From contig VWZP01008554.1 in assembly GCA_013396995.1 (NCBI GenBank), forward strand, positions 124,001-188,000: a stretch of 64,000 bases of DNA, read 5' to 3'. Both the position numbers and the translations under genes were made by a program. The notes under the pieces were generated by a model. It did no database searches. It was not told the DNA's origin and saw nothing but the letters and a program-made list of their open reading frames with translations. Source of the stretch: Dicaeum eximium. Its lineage: Eukaryota; Chordata; Aves; Passeriformes; Dicaeidae. Each line of letters opens with the position of its first letter. The stretch's first letter is position 1. Positions 11,701 through 23,700 of the stretch are shown piece after piece.

Positions 11701-14700
11701 GTTGCCAAAGGCTGGGCCAAATCAATGGTCCTTGTTCTTGCAGCTCTGTAATAAATATAGGAAATATTTCTTCATTTCAATTCAAGGCATTGACAGAAAT
11801 CACTACCCATTTGGTTTGTTATTTTTATTTGCTACGAAAATCTCTTGCTACTGAAATCCACTCCAGCAATGTGTGGTTTTTGGATTTCAGTTGATGTTTT
11901 TAGCCTGACATGTGTGTTTCATAAGCCTTAGGTCAGCCTGTTGTTTTCTGCTGAGCTGCATTAAAGCCTGTTTGTAATCTTGTGCGAAAACACACACTGT
12001 ATTTTAAAAAAACGCAGATTTGAAAGTTAAGATGCCCTTATGACAGCATGGGTGAGAATTTTTCCTAGGTGTGTATTTTTAGGTATTTTTTAAACTTTGG
12101 GAGTAGCTGCTGTAAGGATGGATGTCTCATACATGCCCCTGTTAATGAATGAAATTTTGGGCATTAGTGGAATAAAATGGAGGCAGAGCAGCCTGTTTAT
12201 TTAGCTGACTTAGTGTTGCAGACTACCTGTGTTCCCATTTGTACTTCTCAGCAGTGTGCTACAAAAAACTGATCCTTTGTCAGCCCTTTCTTAATCCCAT
12301 TGTATTTGCTGATTTCCCCAGCCCTGCATTTTGATGGAAGCTAATCCCAGAATATCTGCATAGCTGGGTGTGAATGTTTTATCTGGGCACACACACATTT
12401 CCTCTGGATCCTCAGCCCTCCTTAATCACCCCGGCTATTCAGGAGCAGCTCTGAGTTCTGTGTGGGGGGATGCAGCTCCCCTGCCATGCCAGAATCAAGT
12501 GCTGCCTTCTGTCTTTCACACCTCTAAGCTACTGACTCATCATTTCATTCTCTGTGCATATTTATGCATAATGCACACATAATGCAGTGGAATTACAATC
12601 CTGGTGGAGACACAAGCCAGCAGAGGTGTCCTTTGAATTCACACTTCTGTGCCTGTGTGTAGCAGCAACCCACCGAGCTTCACATCCAGCATCTGGGTTG
12701 ATCCAGCTTGGAAATTCTTAAGCCAATTGATCACTGGCTTCTGCACCACCCAGAGATAAGTTATAGATGAATCAGGATCGCTGGTTTGGTTGTTACTCTT
12801 TTTTCCATCCATTCAGTCTTGTTTAATCATTAACCAGTACTTTCTCCCCAGGAGTAAGGAGGCTGGGTACAATGCAGGCTCTCAGATAAATGCTGGTGGG
12901 AACAATGCAGGAATGACTTCAGTTCTTGCTAACCAGACGCCTTTGCAGTGAGTTAAATTTGTGTTCAGCAGGGCGTCATTTGGGCAGAAAAATCCTGTTC
13001 TGTCCTGGCTAGGGAAGACAAGGGCTACTGCCTAAATCTGGCCAAGTAATCCTGTGGCACAAGATGGTACATCCCATTGCCCTGCATTGGCAGGGAGTCT
13101 TGGGCTGTGGGATTGGCAGGAATATTGTGTTATTTCTTCTGGCAGCATGGCCTTAATCTAATCTGTGTGTTCTTAGAACCTGTGCCACTCTGAGATCTGC
13201 CTTAAGGCTGTTTTTAGTGGGAGATGTCTTTGAGGAAAACCTACAGGTGTGACAGAGGGGTTGTGTGCTTTCCCAAAGGATGCTCTGTCCTGGATGTGCA
13301 CCATCTCTTCTGAGCTGTAGTTACATGAAATGGGTTTTTATTTGAAGAATGCTTCTTCTGTTCTTTGACTGACAGCCTGGTCAAGACAAGCCATCCAGAA
13401 CTGTAGCAGCATGTGTCTTAGAAGAGCTCTTCTTGTGTTCTTTTTTCCTTCCAAGGGTTGGTTTGACATAGTTGAAAACACTTAATACACAATAAAATAG
13501 ACGTAGCTCCCTTAGCAAGAGCCAAACTCTACAGGGGAATGTTTGTCACCACCTTTCTCCATCTTTTGGTAGAGGGATTAAATTACTTACCTTCTGGCCT
13601 TGGCTGCTAAGGACATTGAAAATAAGCCAATTAGGTAAATTAATCTTCAGCCAAGCTTTCTTGGGGTTTTTGTAGGGGTACCATTAATTGTGGTTTGTGT
13701 GTATTGCTGCAAGGGGAGTTTAGTTTATGCCTTGTTTGTGAGGAACTTGGCAGAGCTTTGAGAATGATTGTTAAACCCCCCAAAGGTGAATTTCTGTTGT
13801 GAGGGACAGGAGTGGGTGGAGGAGAGTGAGAGGCAGTGTAACAGCAGAAGGATTTGTCAGAGGTGTCAGGAAAGCAGAACGGTGATGGATGTAAAAAAGA
13901 TGGAGCAGGGATAAAAATTCAAGGCATTTAAGGTGTGGAGGCTGAGCAGGAGCAAGCAGCAAAACCCAGAGGGGAGCCCCAGCTGGATCTGTGTAAGCAA
14001 GATAGGAGGAAGAGGTAAAGGTCTAAAAACATCTGAATATGATGATCAAGGAGAGGGTGTGGAAGGAATGGGAAAACAGGCTAAGATGCAAGTAAATAAT
14101 TTGCTGCAAAGAGACTGGCTTCCTGGTGCTTAGAAAGTGCATTTGACATAATAATGAGAGGAAAAGATGTGAGGTGTTGGGTTTTTTTTTTTAATTCTTT
14201 CCTTCAAGCCTGCTGCAAATTACACTGAGCCGTGGCAAAGCCAAGCTCGATTTCTTTATAGCTCTTAATATGAACAGTGAGGTAGTGACAGCTCACAAAT
14301 GCCAGTGCATTGGGGAAAAACTGGTAGTGGCCAGCATGTTTTGGGTCTGTCAGTACATCTTCCATGGCCATAAACCATCAATATTCTGATATTTTGCTCA
14401 ATGTTCTTTAATTGCTCTAAGTGATGGTTTTCCTTTGATGTGTGAAGAGGCAGCAGTTTCCTGGTTTTTCCTTAATCGCACGTGGAACTGGGAAGATACA
14501 ATGTTTCCTCTCTGTTCCAGTAACTTAGTTTATGTATTCTTTAGTGATGCTTCACCTCTAAAGTTACCATCCTGACTTTCTGTTCTTCCCTTTTTGGTAG
14601 GTTGATAGTGGTGGATACTTGTTTTATCTTTTTCCTGTTTGGATTGATTTGGTTTTGCCTGCCTTCTGCCATTCTTGGGGAAGACTAACCTTCTTTTGAC

Positions 14701-17700
14701 ACCTGTTAGGGAGGGTGGATTGAGTCAGGAGCCTGCGTAACTCAAAAATAATTGAAGAGGTGATGACTAAAATGGGTATTCTGTGAACCTGAAAGATGCT
14801 CATGGTAGTCTGCAGGCCATCTTGAGCTCCTGAAGTCTGTGTGACAGTTTAGTGTGTTCAGATATTACAGTGATGAGTGGCCCCATTAAAAATGTAGGTA
14901 GAACAGAGAAGTTTGGTTAAATCAGCTGGAACTCTTTGCAGTGGAAATTCATCTCCACCTCTGTCAAAGAAAACTCCAGCACTTGAGAACGGGCAAGTCA
15001 GCTGATCTGTGCTTTGAGTCACCCTGTGAAATGGGGATAATGTGCCTTTAGCACATAAGGCTACGGTGAGGTTCAGCTCATAAATATGTACGTGTAGCTG
15101 GATATTACGGCCGTGTGTCATAGAAGGCATATAAAAATAGCAATACATAGAAGCCTGCTGCAAGTTGGCATTTGTTTACTTCTAAGCAAGCTTTGCTTGG
15201 AGATGGATTCCTCTTCCATGTGGTCACGTGCTTGTTTTCACATCCCGGTGTGGACTTAGGGGCACAGCTCGCCAGCTGTGGAGCTCGGGAGCGCGGCTGG
15301 CTCTGGGATCCCTGACCATGGTGCTGTACTTGTGTCTCCTGCGCTGCAGGTGTGCCAGCACTCGCCCAGGAGAGACCGGAATGGACGTGACCAGCCGCTG
15401 CACCCTCGGAGACCCCAACAAGCTGCCCGAGGGGGTGCCGCAGCCCGCGCGCATGCCCTACATCTCCGACAAGCACCCGCGGCAGACCCTGGAGGTCATC
15501 AACCTGCTGCGCAAGCACCGCGAGCTCTGCGATGTGGTGCTGGTAGTGGGGGCCAAGAAGATCTACGCCCACAGGGTGATCCTGTCGGCCTGCAGCCCCT
15601 ACTTCCGAGCCATGTTCACCGGGGAGCTGGCCGAGTCGCGGCAGACGGAGGTGGTGATCAGGGACATCGACGAGCGCGCCATGGAGCTGCTCATCGACTT
15701 CGCCTACACCTCGCAGATCACCGTGGAAGAGGGAAATGTCCAGACCTTGCTGCCAGCTGCTTGCCTTCTCCAGCTGGCCGAGATCCAGGAGGCCTGCTGC
15801 GAGTTCCTCAAGAGACAGTTGGACCCTTCCAATTGCCTGGGCATCCGGGCTTTTGCTGACACTCACTCGTGCCGTGAACTGCTGAGGATTGCTGATAAAT
15901 TCACACAGCACAACTTCCAGGAGGTAAGGAGCTGGAATTGTGGTGTAAAATGTGTCAACATGGCCTGTGGGAGCTTTCACCAGCTCTCATTTTGTCCTTT
16001 TTTCCAAATCCTGCATTTACACCTGCTCTGTGGCCTGATAGTGACAGGTGCCGGATGTTAAGTGGGGAGGAAAGAGGTGGCAGGACTGTGTTGTACAGTG
16101 GTTTGTATATGTTATATATGTATGTTACCAGTGGTTTTTATATATTATATACCACAGCATTTCTTCCCTGAAAGATGTATGGTGAGTGCTGTGTGGGAGG
16201 CAAGGTCATGGGTGCAGTTGGATTTGGCATTGAATCTGTCATGCCTGCACAATGGTTTGACGTTCCACTCCTCTTTCAGAAATGTTATGGATTCTACATG
16301 GTTTGAGGGGAGGCAGCTGTTAAAAGTGAGGACAACACATCAATAGAACCCAAAAATTTGATGCTGAGCTCTGGGATTGGAAAAGTAGGTGTTTGAGGGA
16401 GTGTGAGGCTGCCTCAGGGGAGTCTTCAAATCCCTGGTTGTAGCAGAACTAGAGTTTTGCATCTATTATTCAGCAGAAGCTGTCTGAAAGTAATTCAGAT
16501 GTGTAATATTGTAGCTGACCTTTATAAACTCAAGTTTCTCATCCTTTGTTAATTCTGCCTAGATGATTTTTTGGCAAAAAAAAAAAGACAGCAGCTGGTT
16601 CAAAGAAGGATCAACATAATAATTAAGGATCGTGTGAGCAATAGTCAGAGAAGAGTGGGTCTTTACTGAACCACTGCAGAAAAATCTCCTCTTCCTACCA
16701 GCTTCACAGGGAGATCCTTTCCAAAGGGAGGAACTCCTGGTGCTAATTTAGTTTCCCCAGAGAAGCAGCAGTATGGAAGTGCTGTGAGTGATGGCAGCTT
16801 GTCTCTTTTCTTTTTTTCTTCTGACATGCAAGAAGCAGATTGGAATTGCATTAATTTCAGTCAGGTAGTACTTAAGAAAAATCTGGGCAGGAGCAATGCA
16901 ACAGAACACAACTGTTGGACACAGTGAAGACAATTCTTGGAGTCTAACTGTGGACACAACATCAGTGTACTCCAAAAGCTGCAATTAAATATATCTTTTC
17001 TAACCAAATAGAATTTGCTGTTTAAGATGTTTGGTTGTTTTTGGTTTTTTTTTGGTAGAACTTGGTGGTTCTACACCAAGTAGACTTTGGTCTAGAAAGT
17101 CTAAACTTTTGGTTTCCCAAACCCCTACATTTTAGCTGGCCACTTCATGTGTTCTGTGCTAGCTCTGCACTTTTCTTCTGGGTTTTCATTTTTTTGGGGG
17201 GGGAAGCAAGATGCTATCCAGATGGTTGTTTATTTTCAGTGCTTGGCTGTTTTACTGGTTATTAGATCTTGTTATTACATGAGTAGGGTATGCTTACAAG
17301 CCTCTAAATTACATTTTAACAGCTTGACAGTTTTGTTTTAAAATGTTTAAGCATTAATACATGCAGCTGGCTGTTAAGAGCTGCTTGCTATGGGCTTCTT
17401 TTCTTTTGCAGTCCCTTGAAGACAACTTTCTGTCTTCCTTATCCCTGTTAGAGCTCACAACGGAAAAAGAGAACCCTTTTCCTCGAAGATGATGCAAATT
17501 ATAATTGGCTTAACTTAAACACAGCCTCTGGAAAACAGGCTTAGATTAGAGCACTATTTCCTTGGCCTAGGCAGGTTTTGGTCTCCATTTCAGTGCCCCA
17601 GGAGTTGTGCAGCTCTTCATCCTTAGTAATCACTTCTTTTGCTTCCACTGTTTCTCTGCAGACAGTGTCAGTGGTGCTGCTCCTTGGGATTGTATTCCAC

Positions 17701-20700
17701 TCTGGCAGTATTTTCCATCTGGGGAGTGGGATGGTGATCCCTGGGGGAAGCCAGGCACTTGTCTATTTAACCATCCTCCACTGTGGAAGTTGAAAACTGA
17801 TAAAAAACTCACCTTCCTGTGTGGAGGCTGTGTGGTCATCGTTCCTCCAAGCTGGCAGAAAGGAACGTGAGCTGGGAATTTCCTGGGTGGCAACAGGAAA
17901 TATTAAGCAGCAGGCACCAGGCCAGCCCATGCAGTTACTTTGAATGCAGTTTGAATTGCTTCATGTCCTCTGCTGTGCTAACCTCTGCTTCCATTAAATT
18001 TTTATGTGTATTGCTGCATTACATCATTAACTTCTTGGTAAAATGTTTTCCCAATTTTTTCCATTCCTCCCAATTTAATTTGTTGCCTATAACCCCTAGT
18101 GGATTTTGTGCATATAATGTGAAATGGTTCTATTAACAACTTCACTGTATAAGAACAGCCTTTGTATTATTTTTTTTTGGTCTCTTGACATTTGTATGTA
18201 GGGAAAAATTATATTTATGGGTGGATAACTTGTGCTTTTATCAACAGACAAAAATTGCACTCCATATTGTATAGTCTGACATGAATTCTCTCTGTTTATA
18301 AAATCACTGATGTTCAGGAATGCTGCAGAGGAAATTAAATCCAGCCAATTCTTGTCCACTAAGCAAGTCGGTCGAATAGATCATTAATATTAGTCAGGTA
18401 ATTATGAGTGCCCTGATAATTAAGCCAAAACAAGCCAAAGCACTTTAAATAATGTTTTGTTTTGCTATGTAAACTAACAAGTTGCACAGTAGTAATAATT
18501 TGGTTTAAAGAAGTGCTTTGAATTTTGTGAGGCCATCAATGCAACTGGGTGTCCTGAGGGTCAAAGGGAGGGACTGGATGAGCATCTTTAACTCTGGAAT
18601 TTCCACAGCTGCTCTTTTTAGATTCTGGAGCTGTGTTTAAAAACCATCAGACTAAAGTTTACACATAAGCTTTGTAGGAGGAAAGGAGACTATGGAAAAA
18701 AGCTGATAAAGATCTTTAATGACCAACCGAGCTCCTACTTAAAGGCTGAATGTGTGGGCCAACCTTCTTGTGGCCTTTACTGTCCCCAAAAGCTCAGGGT
18801 ACCCAAGGACTAAGTCTGGTAACTGATGTCATTGTCCGCTCTGCTTTTTTTAACAATATTTTCTGTTGTCAGTAACTTGGTGATCCCTGCATATTTGTTC
18901 AGTGCCCTTAAGTAACAACTTCAGGTAATTAAAAGGACTGCACAGCTGACTGCTGTTGAGATGATTGTGTCAAAGAGCGCTTTTCTTTAATTTATGCAGC
19001 AAATAAAGAAATAAGTCACAGAATTCTAATGTGGTCGCAGATGATAAGGACAAGCCAGCATTCAGTTATTTTCTGTCCCTGAACCTTTTGGAAATTGCAG
19101 GCTACAGACTGGGAATGCTTGCAGGGAAGGCGAGCTGGCAGTTATCAGTCAGGGCATTTCTGCAGTTTTAATTTTGATTCCTGTACCTTTGCCATCTACC
19201 TGGTGTCTGTGCAGGAGCTGTGGTGGTGTGCGAGCTCCCAGGGCAGTCTGACTGACTCATGCTGTGTGAGCAGTCCTCCAGCAGCAGCCAGGGCCTCCTG
19301 AGAAACTTGGTTGCTATCTTGGTTGCTGAAGGAATTAATGTTTGTCAGTGGCTTGACTTTCACAAGAGATCAGTCCTTAGGGGCTCTGAAGGCTCTGATT
19401 CCCTCTTTAGTGCATCTCGACTACTGCATACTCCATGTGTATATTTAGAGCAAATGAAAGAGGCAGGATCAGATGAGTCTCCTGAAGTATTTTCTGTTCT
19501 GCCACAAATCAGGCTTTCTGTGTTCTCTGCAATGCCTCTGGTAACTTCTTTGAGACTCTTGTTTTTGTGTTCTGTTTTGCTTTCCTTGTGAATCTCTGCA
19601 CTCCAGTGCCACTTTTTAGTCACGTATTTATTGCGGTTTTATTTCTGCTTTATGTATTAGACACAGCAAACGAGGAGACTGATTTTAAAGAAAGGCTTTG
19701 TTTTTCCTGAATTTTGAAACCTGATCAGTGCCTTCTGTGGTTTAACCCTTTAAAAGTGTTAAAGGATGTAAAAGGCATGCCCATCTAGAAGTGTCTTGTG
19801 TTGCTGGGGGCTGCGTTCTGCCTTGTGGAGCAAACCCTTCACATGTTGGAACTGATGGGGATTTGGCTTTTTACTGGCTCAGTCCATGATGTGCTGGAGT
19901 GGTGAATGGCTCTGATGCTTTGTCCTTACTCCTTTCCTTTTTCCTCTGCCTTTCCCAGGTGATGGAGAGTGAGGAGTTCATGCTGCTTCCTGCCAACCAG
20001 CTCATAGACATCATATCCAGTGACGAGTTAAACGTGCGCAGCGAAGAGCAGGTGTTCAACGCTGTGATGGCCTGGGTGAAGTACAGCATCCAGGAGAGGA
20101 GACCCCAGCTGCCACAGGTAATCTTGGGCACAGTGACATTCCAGGCTTCTTTATCCAGGTGGGAGAGGAACGAGGGATGGATGGTAGGGTGGTGCCAGAG
20201 TGCTTCTGAATGATGTAAAGCCAACAAAATTCTGACTCCCATCTGTGTTAGGTGGCTTGCACTGTCCCTTCATCTAGGCTGGCCGGAGCCTTCATTAGGG
20301 GATTTGTTGGATTGTTCCCAGCTAGGACTTGCCAAACAAGCTCACTCCAGCAGTCTGTCCAGACAAACCTGCCTGCACTGCTTGGAGAGTCGTATCAAAC
20401 CCAGAGTGGAGAAGAAAAGGCTTGTCCCGCGTTGCAGTGCTTCTTTAAGCTCTGCTGCTTGATTTGTGCCTCAGCCCTCACGGTGTTACAGTGGAGCTTG
20501 TCAGAATGGTTTTGTTGGAATGTGATGCTTCATCTAAGCCAAGGCATTTCACGGAACAGAACCCATTCTGACAAAGCTGTCAGCCCAAAGCCTCTGAAGT
20601 CTTGAGCTGGATGATCAAAAGAGGTGAGCATCTGCCTGCCTCACTGTTTCTGCTTTGGAAAGAGACATTAAATGCAACTTTATTTACTGGAAAGCTTTTG

Positions 20701-23700
20701 AAAATGGTTTTAAGTAAACAAACCAAACTGGAAAAAGCTGCTCTTCTCAAGGCAGCTTTTAATGCTTTTATAACTGTTTGCCTCTGTCTATACGTGCTTG
20801 GGCCTTCAAATTCTAAACCCTTGTGAAAGATGTGTTGTTTCTCATTGTTCATTTACTCTGCAATACTACTCAGGTTTAAGAGAGCTAAATGGTTGATAAA
20901 ACCACTAACTTTTTTAGTGTTCAGGCAGATGTCTTGACATCTGTCATTTTCTAAAGGTTTCCAGCTGTGACCTCGTTTTCAGCTGTTAATAGATCCAGTG
21001 GATTGTCCCTTCCTGAAGACTGATTTTCTGCTGGGTATCTAAACTGGAATATTGAAAAGGCAAATGTCCTGTGAGACAAGCTGCATTTAACTAAAATTCT
21101 GTCGTTTTCCATTTGGCTTCTTGCAACTCTCTGGGTAGCTGTGGTTTCACCACAGAGGTTCTGGTTTGTGTTTTAGGTCCTGCAGCATGTCCGCCTGCCC
21201 CTGCTGAGTCCCAAGTTTCTTGTGGGTACAGTGGGTTCTGATCCACTCATTAAGAGCGATGAGGAATGCAGGTAAATCTCCTCAGCCATTTACAGAATTG
21301 GATTACATTGTCCCCTAAAACTGTGCTCATTTGTCACTGGTAAATGGGTGATGCCTCACAATTTCGTCTTTGCCAACTGGGAGGATAGGAGAAGCAAGAA
21401 AAATTGTTTTCTATTTGCATAATAGTCACTGGTGCCCTCTAGAAGTGTTGTTCTTTCAAGTTTTCAGTGAAATAGCAAACTTTGAGTGTGCAGTTTGACT
21501 GTTGGTAAAAGACCTTTCAGTGTATTGATTTTCATTTGGCCTTTTTTTCTCACCCCCTCTAGTCATGGCCTTTTATTGCAGCTTAGCTCTTGCATAGCTT
21601 TCATGATGATCTCAGTGGGATCTAAAGTAGTTTTTCTATGTAGAATGTCTGTACTTTGATAACTGAATGGGACTCTGGGATTAGAGTCTGCTCTTTCCCA
21701 CAGGGATAATGCAGGGAAGTGTCATTTCCTCCTCTTAGGGTATGAGTCTCACCTTTCTGGTTCTACAGAATTCTGTATCATTCACAAAGCACGTGATCTA
21801 TCTTGTGCATATTGTAAAGAAGTTCAGGGCATAGGCTAAATTGTTCTTTTCCTGAATAAGCATTCATTCTGGGGGAATTCCACATTTGTAGAGGAAAGGA
21901 GGACTTTTTGTTCTCTTTTTTATTTTTTTAATTCAAGGGTTTGGAATATTAGGATTAGTCCAGGTGGCAAGTCATGAATGGATGGACAGTGTGAGCTGGC
22001 CAGATCTGATGGAGAAAATATTCATCAGAAGGGTACTATCTCCATCTATTGGTCATGTGTGTAGTATGTATCTGTGTGCTTTCCAACTCCTGTTCTCCTC
22101 TGAGGCAAAACCACCGACTGTTAAGTTTTAGCTTGAGGCAGGCTGGGTTTTTCTTTTCTGCACAGTAAGCCTGACAAATCTCTTGTCATATATTTTTTTT
22201 TATCAGTCTTTTTATAGCAAGCTATATCTATTATTAACTCTGGCCAAGCACTGGTGCTGGTTTGCTGCTGTCACTGTGTCAGTGGCTTGTAAACAACCGA
22301 TGAGTTTTTAGGTGACAGCTTACATTTAACCGGAGCTGTTCATGCTCTTCCCGTGTGACTTGGGAATACCTGAGGCGCATGACTAGTGCTGGCTGCTCTT
22401 CCCATCAGTTCTGATTTGCCCCTTCTCCCGAGGCTGAGCTCTGGGGGTTAATATTTTCCTGTCTTGCACAGGGATCTGGTGGATGAAGCCAAAAACTACC
22501 TGCTGCTGCCCCAGGAGCGGCCGCTGATGCAGGGACCGCGAACGAGGCCGCGCAAGCCCATCCGCTGTGGAGAGGTGCTCTTTGCAGGTGTGTGTCCCTG
22601 CAGGTGTGTCTGTGGTGTCAGCAGGAGGTGGTGGAGGGTCTGGAGGGGCTGTATGAGGAGCAGCTGAGGTGACTTGGTCTGTTCTTCCTGAAGAAGAGAC
22701 CGAGAGGAGAGCTCATCAGGGTTTACAGCTTCCTCGTGCAGGGAAGAGAGGCTGGCACTGATCTTGGCTCTCTGGTAACCAGCAATAGAACCCGAGGGAA
22801 TGGCCTGGAGCTGTGTCACAGGAGGCTTAGGTTTTTGGGTATTAGATAAAGGTTCTTCACCCACAGTAGAGTCTGGCACTGGAGCTGACTCTCCAAGGCA
22901 GTAGTCACAGCACCAGGCCTGACAGAGCTCAGGAAGCATTTGGACAACACTCCCAGGCACACGGTGGGATTCTTGGGGCTATCCTCTGCAGGGCCAGGAG
23001 TTGGACTTTGATCCTTCCAACTCAGGATATTCTGATTCTATGTATTTTTCCCACTGGCTTAGGCCAGAAGACTCCAGGCAGGACTTTCTGGTGGTGGTGT
23101 TCCCATGAGGTCTTCACATTTCTATTTCTGATGTGACCTGTGCATTTGAAAGTTTGAGTTAACTTATGCTTTCTCACTCACGTGATTTCTTTGGTGCTGT
23201 GACTGCCACGGCATTTCCAAACTTCAGTTCATGCTCTTGAAAATCTCATTCTATTTCGTAATTACAAACCTCAGAAGGAGTGACTTAGAGATGAGTCTGA
23301 AGGGGAGTTTGTGCCAGGAGCACAGGCAGTTTGTGAGCTCGGTGAGTGTTCTTGTGACCCTGTTTTTGATGTTTGGCTGCAGTGGGGGGCTGGTGCAGCG
23401 GGGACGCGATCTCCAGCGTGGAGCGCTACGACCCGCAGACCAACGAGTGGAGGATGGTGGCTTCCATGAGCAAGAGGCGCTGTGGCGTCGGGGTCAGCGT
23501 CCTGGATGACCTCCTCTATGCTGTGGGAGGCCACGATGGCTCCTCTTATCTCAACAGTGTGGAAAGGTAGGTCTCCATAAGGCCCCTGTGCACAATTTCA
23601 GCTGTGAACGTTTAAACCTGAGTGCAGCCTCTTAGGAATGAGTTAATTTTGCCATTTCCTCCTGCCTTGCACACCCCTGGTGCAAAATACTTTGTGTCAC

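Noticed and set aside
15105..15980. 291-codon open frame on the - strand
   Set aside because: Antisense shadow of the GC-rich KLHL20 BTB exon; no independent similarity.
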